Shown piece after piece: positions 1-8,700 of a DNA stretch of 27,091 nt. The stretch's first letter is position 1; each line of letters starts with the position of its first letter. The translations under genes were made by a program, and so were the position numbers. The DNA is taken from contig DEYT01000038.1 of NCBI GenBank assembly GCA_002364975.1, positions 36,384 to 63,474 of the forward strand, written 5' to 3'. The DNA is from Opitutia bacterium UBA3151. GTDB lineage: Bacteria > Verrucomicrobiota > Verrucomicrobiia > Opitutales > Seribacteraceae. Below the pieces are notes generated by a model. It was given only the letters and a program-made list of their open reading frames with translations. It made no database searches and was not told the origin of the DNA.

Positions 1-546
1 ATACCGGCTACCGATTTATCCGAACAGATTTCGACTGCTGGAAAAGAGGCCTCGGGTACTGGAAATATGAAGTTTGCACTGAACGGAGCTTTAACCATAG
101 GTACCTTAGATGGTGCCAATGTAGAAATTCTGGAAGAAGTAGGAGATGAAAATATCTTCATTTTTGGCAAAACGGTAGATGAGATCGAAGACCTTAAAAA
201 GAATGGTTATGAGCCTCGTAGCTATTATGAGAAAGACGAAGAATTAAAGGCTGTCCTTGATTGGCTTTCTTCCGATTATTTTTCTCCCGATGAAGGTCAT
301 ATTTTACAAGATTTACCCAAGAGTTTACTAGACTGGGGTGATCCCTTCTGCGTTTTAGCAGATTATCGCGCCTATTTGGATGCACAAGAACAAGCGAGTG
401 ATGTATACGTAAATCCTTCTAAATGGGCAAAGATGGCAATTCATAATGTTGCAGGTTCAGGGAAATTTTCATCCGACCGCACCATATCTGAATACGCAGA
501 GGATATATGGGGATTGAAACCAGTCAGAGTTTCTCCAAGTCGCTAA
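1..546 (+). CDS. glgP: Glycogen/maltodextrin phosphorylase, C-terminal part (5' end outside window)
   Basis: The reading frame is open from base 1 and ends at TAA 544-546, giving about 181 C-terminal residues. It starts inside the signature region of alpha-glucan phosphorylases: the stretch EASGTGNMKFALNGA is encoded at about 46-90. Its Lys, codon 70-72, corresponds to the lysine that carries pyridoxal phosphate in this family (Lys680 of rabbit muscle phosphorylase). The following TIGTLDGANVEI is also near-invariant. The enzyme releases glucose-1-phosphate from glycogen or maltodextrin in the cytoplasm. The tail is of normal length, ending soon after a typical SDRTISEYAEDIW segment. The in-frame ATG at 67 is an internal Met, not the start. 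Family identity is secure; the preferred substrate cannot be told from this fragment. Confidence 0.96.
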   Translation: MPATDLSEQISTAGKEASGTGNMKFALNGALTIGTLDGANVEILEEVGDENIFIFGKTVDEIEDLKKNGYEPRSYYEKDEELKAVLDWLSSDYFSPDEGHILQDLPKSLLDWGDPFCVLADYRAYLDAQEQASDVYVNPSKWAKMAIHNVAGSGKFSSDRTISEYAEDIWGLKPVRVSPSR

Positions 547-554
547 ACCCTTCT

Positions 555-1316
555 ATGCCTCGGTTTTTTCTAGTTTTCCCTGCATTTTGCATTCTGTTTT
601 CTACTTACAAATTATCTTTTGCATCCAAGATTCCTTTTGAACCTGGTGAAAGACTGGAGTATTCCATGAAATGGGGTTTTATTCCAGTAGGTCATGCAAC
701 GCTAGAGGTTTTAACGAAAAAAAAAGAAGGAAGAGAATCTTGTTATGTTTTGTTCTTTTCTGTTCGAACGAATGCATTTGCAGATAAAATTTATAAAGTG
801 CGTACGGAAATTAAGAGTGTTGTGAATTCTGCTTTTACTCGCTCAATAAGTTATAGCAAAAAGCAAAGAGAGGGGAATACTCAACGCGATATTGAGGTAA
901 AATTTGATTATCAAAATTCAAAGTCGGTTTATAAGGAAAAAAATAAAGATCCAATATCGATAAAAATCCCAGATAGGGTATTTGATCCCTTGTCGATCGC
1001 ATATTTTTTTCGATTAGGGACTTTACGAACCGGGCAAGCTACCAGAATCCCAACTTGTGATGGTAAGAAAATCAAAGAGATCATTGTTACAACAGGCAAT
1101 AGGGAAAGGGTGAAAGTACCGGCGGGTTCATTTTATGCCTATTCCACCTTACCTGAAATGAAGAATTTGAGTGGAGTTTTTAAAAAAAGTCCAGATGGTA
1201 TACTCAAGGTCTGGTATTCAGATGACTCCAGAAAGATTCCAATTAAAATAAGCAGTAAAGTAATTATTGGAAGTTTTACTGCTAGGTTGGAGAAAATTTC
1301 GAGCAGCATAAAATAA
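555..1316 (+). CDS. Exported DUF3108-like protein
   Basis: This is a 253-residue protein with an N-terminal signal peptide (MPRFFLVFPAFCILF..., probable cleavage after the SFA near residue 24). A beta-rich domain follows, beginning PFEPGERLEYSMKWGFIPVG. That opening, the later FDPLSIAYFFR segment and a lysine-rich C-terminus with a SGVFKKSPDGILKVWYSDD stretch resemble the DUF3108 family of periplasmic proteins of unknown function. An in-frame ATG at 507 inside glgP would add 16 residues. It has a purine-rich AGAGGA just upstream, but it would put a polar extension before the signal peptide, so 555 is preferred. The gene starts 8 bases after the glgP stop and may be co-transcribed with it. No catalytic residues can be named. 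Confidence 0.7.
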   Translation: MPRFFLVFPAFCILFSTYKLSFASKIPFEPGERLEYSMKWGFIPVGHATLEVLTKKKEGRESCYVLFFSVRTNAFADKIYKVRTEIKSVVNSAFTRSISYSKKQREGNTQRDIEVKFDYQNSKSVYKEKNKDPISIKIPDRVFDPLSIAYFFRLGTLRTGQATRIPTCDGKKIKEIIVTTGNRERVKVPAGSFYAYSTLPEMKNLSGVFKKSPDGILKVWYSDDSRKIPIKISSKVIIGSFTARLEKISSSIK

Positions 1317-1330
1317 AATTTATGAAAAAG

Positions 1331-2215
1331 TTATTCTTTATCTGCTTTCATAAGGGTCACAAATGATCTCAAAGCAGGGGTAAGTACTCGGTTTTTCTTG
1401 TAAATTACGGCGAGCGGACGGTTATGAATACCCCCCTCTAATTTGTATGTTACCAGTTGATTTCTTTCTACTTCGTTCTTAACAGTACTGGCGGGCAAAA
1501 TTGCCAAGCCAGCATTGATCTCAAGAGCCCTTTTTACGGTCTCAACATTGTCAAATTCCATGGTTATGGAAACTTCAATCCCGGCATTTGCAAGGATTTC
1601 ATCCGTTGCTTTACGGGTTGGAATGTCTCTTTCAAAAGCAACTAGATCCGTACCGCTAAGGTTGTCGATCGACAATATTTTCTTCTTTGCTAATTTATTT
1701 TCCGGACTCATTGCGACGACGAGTTCATCATTGGCAAAGGGTTCAATGACTAGTTCTTTGTTTGGGGACGGGAAAGCTACAAGTCCCAGATCTGCCGTGC
1801 CGTGTAAGACATCATCATAAACTAGGTTGGCCCTTCTGTACTCAACTCTGGCATTGACCGATGGGAACTCTTTAATGAAGATTTTAAGGTATGGGGGTAA
1901 TTCGTGCAATCCGATACTATTTACAGTGGAGATATGAATGGTTCCACTAACGATGTTCCGCATTTCTTGAATTTCACAATGTAGTTTTTCATACAAAGAT
2001 AGAATTTGTTTAAAAGTCGAATAAAGAGCAGTACCTTGAGGGGTGAGACGGAATTTCTTCTGATTACGATCGATAATAAGCATATCGTAGTGAGTTTCCA
2101 TAGCTTTAAGTTGTTGACTTACAGCTGATTGAGTCACTTCATTAAGGCGAGCTGCTTTCGAAAAGCTTTTTGTTTCAACCAAATCACAAAAGGTCTTAAA
2201 ATTCTGAATATGCAT
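1331..2215 (-). CDS. LysR-family transcriptional regulator
   Basis: The 294-residue protein has the standard LysR layout. An N-terminal winged helix-turn-helix lies at residues 1-60, with FSKAARLNEVTQSAVSQQLK as the HTH core. The linker helix is next, and a periplasmic-binding-protein-like effector domain runs from about residue 90 to the end. Length is typical for the family. Segments such as GTIHISTVNSIGLHELPPYL and GLAILPAST are characteristic of the effector domain. It is divergent from yggS across a 58-base gap that holds a LysR-box-like dyad, as expected for an autoregulated LysR gene. The effector and the target genes cannot be read from sequence. The neighbouring yggS may be a target, but that is a guess from position only. 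It converges with the DUF3108-like gene, ending 14 bases from it. Confidence 0.93.
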   Translation of the reverse strand: MHIQNFKTFCDLVETKSFSKAARLNEVTQSAVSQQLKAMETHYDMLIIDRNQKKFRLTPQGTALYSTFKQILSLYEKLHCEIQEMRNIVSGTIHISTVNSIGLHELPPYLKIFIKEFPSVNARVEYRRANLVYDDVLHGTADLGLVAFPSPNKELVIEPFANDELVVAMSPENKLAKKKILSIDNLSGTDLVAFERDIPTRKATDEILANAGIEVSITMEFDNVETVKRALEINAGLAILPASTVKNEVERNQLVTYKLEGGIHNRPLAVIYKKNRVLTPALRSFVTLMKADKE

Positions 2216-2226
2216 GATACATTACC

Positions 2227-2245
2227 TATAACCTCTACTTATAAT
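2227..2245. promoter_or_regulatory. Candidate LysR box overlapping a -10 element
   Basis: The lysR/yggS gap contains TATAACCTCTACTTATA at 2227-2243. This is a perfect 5-bp dyad with a 7-base spacer, and it contains the T-N11-A pattern (T2229 to A2241) usual for LysR operators. A perfect TATAAT at 2240-2245 overlaps its right arm and could be the -10 element for yggS, with a weak -35 GATACA at 2216-2221. Regulator binding would then cover the promoter. The DNA is AT-rich, so a 5-bp dyad could arise by chance. Confidence 0.4.
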
Positions 2246-2273
2246 AAGCAAACCTATTCCATCTATTTAACTA

Positions 2274-2963
2274 ATGTTAACCGAGCTAGAATTTAAAAAG
2301 AACCTTGAATTTGTCCAAGAACAGATTCGTAAAGCATGCGATCAAGCGGGGAGGAAACCAACTGAAGTCCATTTACTTCCGGTTACCAAAAATTGGCCAA
2401 GTGAAATTATCACCTACTGCAAGAACGCGGGATTCGATACCGTTGGGGAGAACCGGGTACAAGAAGCGGTAGCCAAGCAGGAAGCGGTAACTGGTATGAA
2501 TTGGGAACTTATCGGACACTTACAATCGAACAAAGCAAAGAATGTTGTCGGTAAATTTAGCAGGATTCAAACGGTGGATAGCGAAAAATTAATTCGAAAA
2601 CTGGAGGACTCATGCAATCGAAACGAGATGGAAATGAAAATTTTACTCCAAGTTAATGCAGGAGAAGATCCTGCAAAGTTTGGATGTTCGCTAGAAGGCA
2701 CCGCTCGCTTGCTTGCATTTGCTTTATCCCAAAAGCAGATACGCGTGGAAGGTTTGATGACCATTGCACCTTATGCACCTGAGGATTTGGATGTTGCCCG
2801 TTCTGCTTTTGCAAAATTAAGGAATTTGAGAGATCGCCTTAGTGATGAGTTTAATGTAGAACTGAGTGAGCTTTCGATGGGAATGACCTTAGATTTAGAG
2901 CAAGCGATCGAAGCTGGCAGTACTATGATTCGCGTGGGATCTGCACTTTTTGGGAAACAATAG
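2274..2963 (+). CDS. yggS: YggS-family pyridoxal phosphate homeostasis protein
   Basis: A 229-residue single-domain protein of the YggS/PROSC (COG0325) family, which has the fold-type III TIM barrel of alanine racemase's N-terminal domain. The PLP-binding lysine is K39 in LLPVTKNW. GENRVQEA, WELIGHLQSNKAK, GLMTIAPYAP and the C-terminal LSMGMTLDLEQAIEAG...IRVGSALFG are all family hallmarks, and length is normal. Members bind PLP and buffer its level and that of amino and keto acids; no enzymatic reaction is established. The ATG at 2274 has no clear Shine-Dalgarno sequence but is the natural start by length. It is transcribed away from the LysR gene. sirB1-like follows after 59 bases. Confidence 0.95.
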   Translation: MLTELEFKKNLEFVQEQIRKACDQAGRKPTEVHLLPVTKNWPSEIITYCKNAGFDTVGENRVQEAVAKQEAVTGMNWELIGHLQSNKAKNVVGKFSRIQTVDSEKLIRKLEDSCNRNEMEMKILLQVNAGEDPAKFGCSLEGTARLLAFALSQKQIRVEGLMTIAPYAPEDLDVARSAFAKLRNLRDRLSDEFNVELSELSMGMTLDLEQAIEAGSTMIRVGSALFGKQ

Positions 2964-3022
2964 ATTCACTTTGATAAGAAGATTTCTTGCCCAAAGTATG
3001 AAATCAAGGGTATATGAAATAG

Positions 3023-3886
3023 ATGGAAGTTTCTGAAAAGCGAATTTTTAAGTCACTCAAGACCTTGGTTGATGATGAAACTCCACTTGTTCGGGATGCA
3101 GTGATAAAGCAACTTAAAAGCCAACCTGAATTAGGCAGGCTTTTCTTGAAAGATATTTTAGAAGGCTCGGACCCATTCCTTGCCAAGCATGCACAAGAAA
3201 TCAATAAAACATTGGGATGGGCTGATGTAGTCGGTGATTTTATCGAATTCATTCGTTCTCAAAGATATGAACTGGAAACCGGATGGTTTTTGCTGGATCG
3301 AACGGTTTATCCGAATTTCCAAGCCACTAGTGCAACCTTGTTCATGGATGAATTATCGGATCGGGTTCGCGAATTGGTAGCACCCCCTTTAAACCCACGA
3401 CAGACTTGTCTGGTCATCAATCGTGTATTGTTTCACGAATATGGTTTTCGGGGAGCGGGAAAAGGTTTTGAGCATCCAGAAAATAGTTTTCTCCATCGGG
3501 TTTTAGATCGAAGGCAGGGGCTTCCCATAACTTTATCGGTACTTTACTTACTGATCGCTCGAAGAATTGGTCTTGAATTAGAGCCCATTGGATTGCCCGG
3601 TCGATTTATGGTAGGATGTTTTTCCGAAGACCGCCCCTTTTATTTGGATGCTTGGTCAGGAGGTAAAATTCTAGAACTTGAGCAAATGAAAAACTTTCTT
3701 GAACATTCATCGATCGAAGATTCTGGTTCAGCCCTTCTACCCGTAACGGTTGGAGAAACCTTATGTCGAGGCTGTAGGAATTTAGTTCATCACTTTTTAC
3801 TGGCAAAAGATCCTGAGAAATCGAATTTGTTCAGTGGATTCGTGAAAGAATTCGAAAGAGTGCAACGGCTTGCCTCCAATGCTTAA
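3023..3886 (+). CDS. SirB1-like (transglutaminase-like) protein
   Basis: A 287-residue cytoplasmic protein. The central block NSFLHRVLDRRQGLPITLSV, followed by LYLLIARRIGLELEPIGLPG and RFMV, is the core of the SirB1/Transglut_core2 family. The preceding helical part (residues 1-100) matches the N-terminal region usual for the family. In this family the position of the transglutaminase nucleophile is generally not a Cys, so it is probably not a protease. Here the segment reads RRQGLPITL, without Cys. The C-terminal third (residues 200-287) is less recognisable. The gene's end overlaps the start of aroE by 8 bases, which suggests an operon sirB1-aroE-prepilin peptidase. The biochemical role of SirB1 is unknown. 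Confidence 0.85.
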   Translation: MEVSEKRIFKSLKTLVDDETPLVRDAVIKQLKSQPELGRLFLKDILEGSDPFLAKHAQEINKTLGWADVVGDFIEFIRSQRYELETGWFLLDRTVYPNFQATSATLFMDELSDRVRELVAPPLNPRQTCLVINRVLFHEYGFRGAGKGFEHPENSFLHRVLDRRQGLPITLSVLYLLIARRIGLELEPIGLPGRFMVGCFSEDRPFYLDAWSGGKILELEQMKNFLEHSSIEDSGSALLPVTVGETLCRGCRNLVHHFLLAKDPEKSNLFSGFVKEFERVQRLASNA

Positions 3887-4784
3887 AACCACTCTTAGTT
3901 TTGATCAAATAAAGCCACTCCCTGAAAATCGAGTTGGATTAGCTGTTCTCGGGGATCCAATCTGCCATTCGCTCAGCCCAAGCCTCCACAATTCTGCCTT
4001 GGCCGAGTTGTCTTCCCGAAAGCCTGAATTTAGTCATTGGCACTACAGTAAGGTGCAATTAGCTTCCGCAAAATTAGAAAAAGCCCTCCCTCAATTTTGG
4101 CAATGTGGTTATCAAGGTTTGAATCTAACGATACCGCATAAGGTCGAGGTTTTACCTTTTCTCTCATCGGTGGATTCGGATGCTGAAATGATGGGAGCGG
4201 TTAATACTCTAGTAAGAAAAAAACAGGGCTGGCATGGTTGTAATACCGACGGGTATGGACTTGAGGAAGGACTTCGGGAGGATTTAGGAGTTGAGATTAA
4301 AGGGTCTGAAGTCCTTTTGCTTGGAGCGGGTGGAGCAGCAAGAGCTGCCGCTGCCCGCTGCCTTCAAAGTGGATGCTCGCGATTGTGGATGGGCAACCGT
4401 TCTACGGAAAGATTAACTGAAGTAGTAGAAATTTTAAGTACAAGTTTTGAAAGCGATAAAATATGTCCCTTCCCACTGAAGGATATACCGAAGCAAATTT
4501 TTACGGTAGAGAACTTAATTGTAATCAACGCCACATCATTGGGCCTTCGAGAAACGGATCCTTGCCCCGTCGAACTAATTAATTTTCACCCGAGTTCAAA
4601 AATATATGATATGATTTACAACCCTCCAGTGACCAAGCTGCTTCATGCTGCTAAGCAATTGGATCTTACCCAGGCAAATGGCTTATCTATGTTGGTTCAC
4701 CAGGCAGCTCAAGCCTTGGAACTTTGGACCCAAGAAGAAATTTGTGTTGCTGCAATGTATCAGGGTGTTGCGGATAATCATTAA
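3879..4784 (+). CDS. aroE: Shikimate dehydrogenase (NADP-dependent)
   Basis: This enzyme reduces 3-dehydroshikimate to shikimate in aromatic amino acid synthesis. With the ATG at 3879 it is 301 residues long. The substrate domain has GDPICHSLSPSLHN (the SLSPS serines bind shikimate), NLTIPHK with the catalytic Lys88, MGAVNTL, and NTDGYG with the catalytic Asp124. The NADP domain has LLLGAGGAARA at about 147-157 and MGNRSTERL. The ending DMIYNPPVTKLL...ANGLSMLVHQAAQALELW is also typical. A TTG at 3870 would add three residues; the ATG is the better start. It overlaps the 3' end of the sirB1-like gene by 8 bases and sits 7 bases before the prepilin peptidase gene, so the three are probably one transcript. 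Confidence 0.96.
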   Translation: MLKTTLSFDQIKPLPENRVGLAVLGDPICHSLSPSLHNSALAELSSRKPEFSHWHYSKVQLASAKLEKALPQFWQCGYQGLNLTIPHKVEVLPFLSSVDSDAEMMGAVNTLVRKKQGWHGCNTDGYGLEEGLREDLGVEIKGSEVLLLGAGGAARAAAARCLQSGCSRLWMGNRSTERLTEVVEILSTSFESDKICPFPLKDIPKQIFTVENLIVINATSLGLRETDPCPVELINFHPSSKIYDMIYNPPVTKLLHAAKQLDLTQANGLSMLVHQAAQALELWTQEEICVAAMYQGVADNH

Positions 4785-4791
4785 TTAAAAG

Positions 4792-5697
4792 ATGGAAGCA
4801 TTTCTAGCGAATCCAAACTTGATTTCTTTGTTCGGCTTTTTCCTGGGTGCGATTGTCGGAAGTTTTATTAATGTTTGTGCATATCGCATTCCTCAAAATA
4901 AGTCCGTCATCTTTCCCTGTTCCTTCTGCCCCTCCTGTGAAGAGCCAATTCCATGGGTCCGGAATATACCTCTTTTTAGTTGGTTGTTTCAACAGGGATT
5001 AGCCCATTGTTGCTCATACAAAATACCAATTCGTTATTTTTGGGTAGAGCTTTTTACCGCTATTGGATTTGCATATCTGTTCTATGCCGGTTCTTCTTTT
5101 TCTAACCTTGTCTTTACTTTAACGGGGTGTGCATTTGTTTTTCTCTTGATTTCAGTAATCGTAATTGACATGGAAACCATGACAATTCCAGATCGGTTTT
5201 CTATTGGAGGTGCTTTGCTTGGGCTCCTCTTATCTTTTGCTTTTCCCTCTATGCACGCATTGGATAATCTAGAATTTGCTTCTCATCTTATTTCATTCTT
5301 TGAATCTTTGATGGGATTATTGCTGGGCTCTTCCTTGCTTTATTGGATCGGAGCTATCGCATCCCGCGTATTCGACCGTGAGGCTCTGGGCGAGGGAGAT
5401 GTTAAGTTACTCGGATGTATTGGTGCATTTTGTGGTTGGAAAGGTGCTGTTTTTACCATTTTTGGAGGTGCTATGGTTGGATGTATCTTTATGATTCCTA
5501 TGCTTTTGCTTTCTAGGCTTAATTTGAGAAAAGAGGATTTAGATAAAGAAGATCGGAAAATAGAGTGGGGGATGGAGATACCCTTTGGTCCCTTCTTGGC
5601 GATTGCAGCAATTCTCTTTTGGGTTGGGGCAAGATTTTGGGTTGAAGAGTGGTTTTCAGAGAAGCTTAACCCCTTTCTTGAATTCATTGTGACTTAA
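4792..5697 (+). CDS. pilD: Prepilin peptidase (A24 family), PilD-like
   Basis: This 301-residue polytopic inner-membrane aspartic protease cleaves the leader of type IV prepilins and type II secretion pseudopilins. In the bifunctional forms it also N-methylates the new N-terminus. The sequence shows an N-terminal membrane helix ending in GAIVGSFINVCAYRIP and then the cytoplasmic domain with CPSC (C46, C49) and IPWVRNIPLFSWL. The two catalytic aspartates follow in DMETMTIPD (D126) and GEGDVKLLG (D203), with further membrane helices. The usual second CxxC pair is altered: the aligned stretch is HCCSYKIPI (C73, C74, then Tyr76). No other pilus genes lie nearby. It starts 7 bases after aroE. Identity is firm; bifunctionality is uncertain. 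Confidence 0.94.
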   Translation: MEAFLANPNLISLFGFFLGAIVGSFINVCAYRIPQNKSVIFPCSFCPSCEEPIPWVRNIPLFSWLFQQGLAHCCSYKIPIRYFWVELFTAIGFAYLFYAGSSFSNLVFTLTGCAFVFLLISVIVIDMETMTIPDRFSIGGALLGLLLSFAFPSMHALDNLEFASHLISFFESLMGLLLGSSLLYWIGAIASRVFDREALGEGDVKLLGCIGAFCGWKGAVFTIFGGAMVGCIFMIPMLLLSRLNLRKEDLDKEDRKIEWGMEIPFGPFLAIAAILFWVGARFWVEEWFSEKLNPFLEFIVT

Positions 5698-5717
5698 CCA
5701 GCTTTTTGCGTTGAATA

Positions 5718-5743
5718 ATGATAAGCTTATGGGCATTTATCAT
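5718..5743. repeat. Inverted repeat between pilD and pyc
   Basis: A 7-bp inverted repeat, ATGATAA (5718-5724) and TTATCAT (5737-5743), flanks a 12-base spacer in the 78-base gap. The right arm contains TATCAT at 5738-5743, a 5 of 6 match to a -10 box, 32 bases before the pyc start. It could be an operator over the pyc promoter or a weak AT-rich hairpin after pilD. It is short enough to be chance. Confidence 0.3.
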
Positions 5744-5775
5744 ATTTTTCTCCCAAACATTTACCCAGCTTAATT

Positions 5776-8700
5776 ATGAAAAAACTGCTTGTTGCAAATC
5801 GTAGCGAAATCGCGGTGCGAATTTTTCGTTCTGCTTCCGAACTAAACCTTCGGACCGTTGCAATTTATGCTGAAGAAGACCGCTTTGGAGTCCATCGATT
5901 CAAAGCGGACGAAGCATATCTTGTTGGTAAAGGAAAAGGACCCGTTGCCGCTTACTTGGATATTGAATCCATTATCTCTTTGGCTAAGGAGAAAAAAGTG
6001 GATATGATACACCCAGGCTATGGCTTCTTATCCGAGAATGCCCATTTTGCCAGAGCATGTGAAGATGCTAGCATTATCTTTGTGGGGCCATCTCCTGAAC
6101 TTTTAGAGCGGATGGGGGACAAGGTTGCTGCTAAGAAAGCAGCGGATGAAGCGGGAGTTCCAACTCTGCCAGCAACTCCTAATCCAGTGTCCAAACCTGC
6201 TGAAGCCTTAAAATGGGGCCGTAAGATTGGCTTCCCGTTAATCATTAAGGCAGCTTTTGGTGGAGGAGGTCGAGGGATGCGGGTTGTTCATAAAGAAGAA
6301 GATCTCAAATCGATGTTGGAGGAGGCTCAGGGGGAAGCCGAAAGAGCATTTGGCAATTCTGCGGTTTTTCTCGAGAGGTATGTTGACAAGGCGAAGCATC
6401 TTGAGGTGCAAATTCTTGGAGATCGAAAAGGAAATATCGTTCATCTTCATGAAAGAGATTGTTCTGTTCAAAGAAGGTATCAAAAAGTGGTAGAGGTTGC
6501 TCCCTCCATCGGTCTGGATTCGAAAGTAGTGAATGAACTTTGCCAAGCTGGAGTCAATTTGGCGAACAAAGTTGATTATAACAATGCAGGAACCGTTGAG
6601 TTTCTTCTCGATCAAGATACCCAGGAGTGGTTCTTCATAGAAATGAATCCACGAATTCAAGTAGAGCATACAGTCACAGAGCAAATTACTGGAATTGATA
6701 TCGTTCGGTCTCAGATCCTCGTTGCGATGGAACATGACTTGCATGGAAAAAGAATAGGGATTCCTCAACAAGAAAATATCGCTCGGAATGGTTGTGCCGT
6801 GCAATGTCGGGTGACTACAGAGGATCCCGAAAAAGATTTCACTCCTGATTATGGTAAAATTCTCAGCTATCGCTCTGCTGCTGGTTTTGGGGTACGGCTT
6901 GACGGTGCAATGGGGGACACCGGTTCTATTATCACCCCATTCTATGACTCCTTGTTGGTTAAACTTACCACTTCTGGTCCGGATTTGCCCCAAGCTCTGG
7001 ATCGAATGCATCGATCGCTGCGTGAAATGAGGATACGGGGGGTGAAAACAAACATTCCTTTTTTGGAGAATGTAATCGCTCACAAAGACTTCGTTCAAGG
7101 TAAAGCAACGACTCGAATGATCGATGTTACTCCAAGTTTATTCAAGTTTAAGGCCCGTAAAGACAGAGCTACCCGCTTACTACGCTATCTGGGTGAAGTC
7201 ATCGTAAACGAGAACCCCCAAGTTAAGGGAAGGGATCGGATCAGCAATCCACTTCCCCTCATCGTTCCTGAATATAATGCCAGAGAAGATCCACCTCGGG
7301 GTACCCGTGATCTCTTACTTTCCATGGGAGCTTCTAAGTTCTCCAGTTGGGTACGTGAACAAAAGCCTTTGATGGTTACGGACACGACATTGAGAGATGC
7401 ACATCAATCACTTTTTGCTGCCAGAATGCGATCTTATGACATGCTGACCGTTGCCGAATTCATCTCCCGCCGCTTATCCAGTCTCTTTAGTCTAGAAATG
7501 TGGGGTGGGGCAACCTTTGATACTAGCATGCGTTTTCTTGGCGAATGTCCATTTGAACGCTTGCGAATGCTTCGGGAAAAAATCCCTAATATACTCTTTC
7601 AGATGCTCCTTCGCGGGTCTAATGCAGTTGGTTATGCCAATTATCCAGATAATGTGGTCCGAGAATTTGTTATTCACTCTTCCGAGGCTGGTATGGATGT
7701 TTTTCGTATTTTTGACTCCCTTAATTACCTGCCAAATCTAAAAGTTGCCATGGAAACGGTAGCTGAGAAAACCCACTCCCTATGCGAGGCTGCAGTCTGC
7801 TTTACGGGTGATTTTACTGATTCAAACGAAGAAAAATATGTGTTGAAATACTATGTAGAGCTAGCGAAGGAGCTAGAGAAGATGGGAGCACATATCCTAG
7901 CAATTAAAGATATGGCTGGGCTTTGCCACCCCGCAGCGGCCCAAGAATTAGTCAAAACCTTACGCAATGAAATTTCGATTCCGGTTCACTTTCATACTCA
8001 TGATTCAAGTGGAATTGCCTCGGCCTCCGTATTAAAAGCTTCAGAAGCTGGTGTCGATGTGGTTGATCTAGCGGTTTCCTCCATGTCTGGCTGTACCAGC
8101 CAACCTAATCTCAATTCTGTGGCACATGCACTTAGGAATATGCCGAGGTCGACAGGTTTGGATGTGGATGCTTTGAATGAACTTTCCCTATACTGGGAGA
8201 CTATTCGCCAGTACTATTCCCCCTTTGATACTTCTCCACCCTTCGGTGGTGCAGAGGTTTACCAACATCAGATGCCGGGCGGGCAGTATACCAATTTGAG
8301 GGAGCAAGCCACCGCTCTTGGTCTTGGAAAACGTTGGCCAGATGTGGTCAAGACTTATCGGGAAGTGAACGAACTTCTAGGTGATATCGTCAAGGTTACT
8401 CCTAGTAGTAAATGTGTGGGTGATCTTGCTATTTTTCTGATTACAAAAGGGGTCAAGCCATCTGATCTTACCAATTTGCCTCCAGAAACCGGTTTCCCTG
8501 AGTCGTTAATCGATTTAATGTCCGGTAACTTGGGTCAGCCTACAGGAGGATGGCCTAAGGATATCCAAAAAGTTATCCTCGGTGGAAGGAAGCCATTGAA
8601 AGGCCGACCTGGAGCGTCTGCACCTAAGATTGATCTCGCCAAGGAGTCTGTCAAAATCAAGAAGAAATATGGTAATAAGACAACGGATGATGATTTGTTT

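Noticed and set aside
507..554. Upstream ATG for the DUF3108-like protein
   Set aside because: It would overlap glgP and put 16 polar residues ahead of a clear signal peptide, despite a nearby AGAGGA.
2969..2996. Imperfect hairpin after yggS (CTTTG/CAAAG with AAGAA/TTCTT)
   Set aside because: It has an internal loop, is AT-rich, and has no T-run after it, so it is not convincing as a terminator.
6238..7098. Long 286-codon open frame on the minus strand inside pyc
   Set aside because: It is a shadow of the strongly conserved biotin carboxylase coding sequence and its product shows no recognisable domain.
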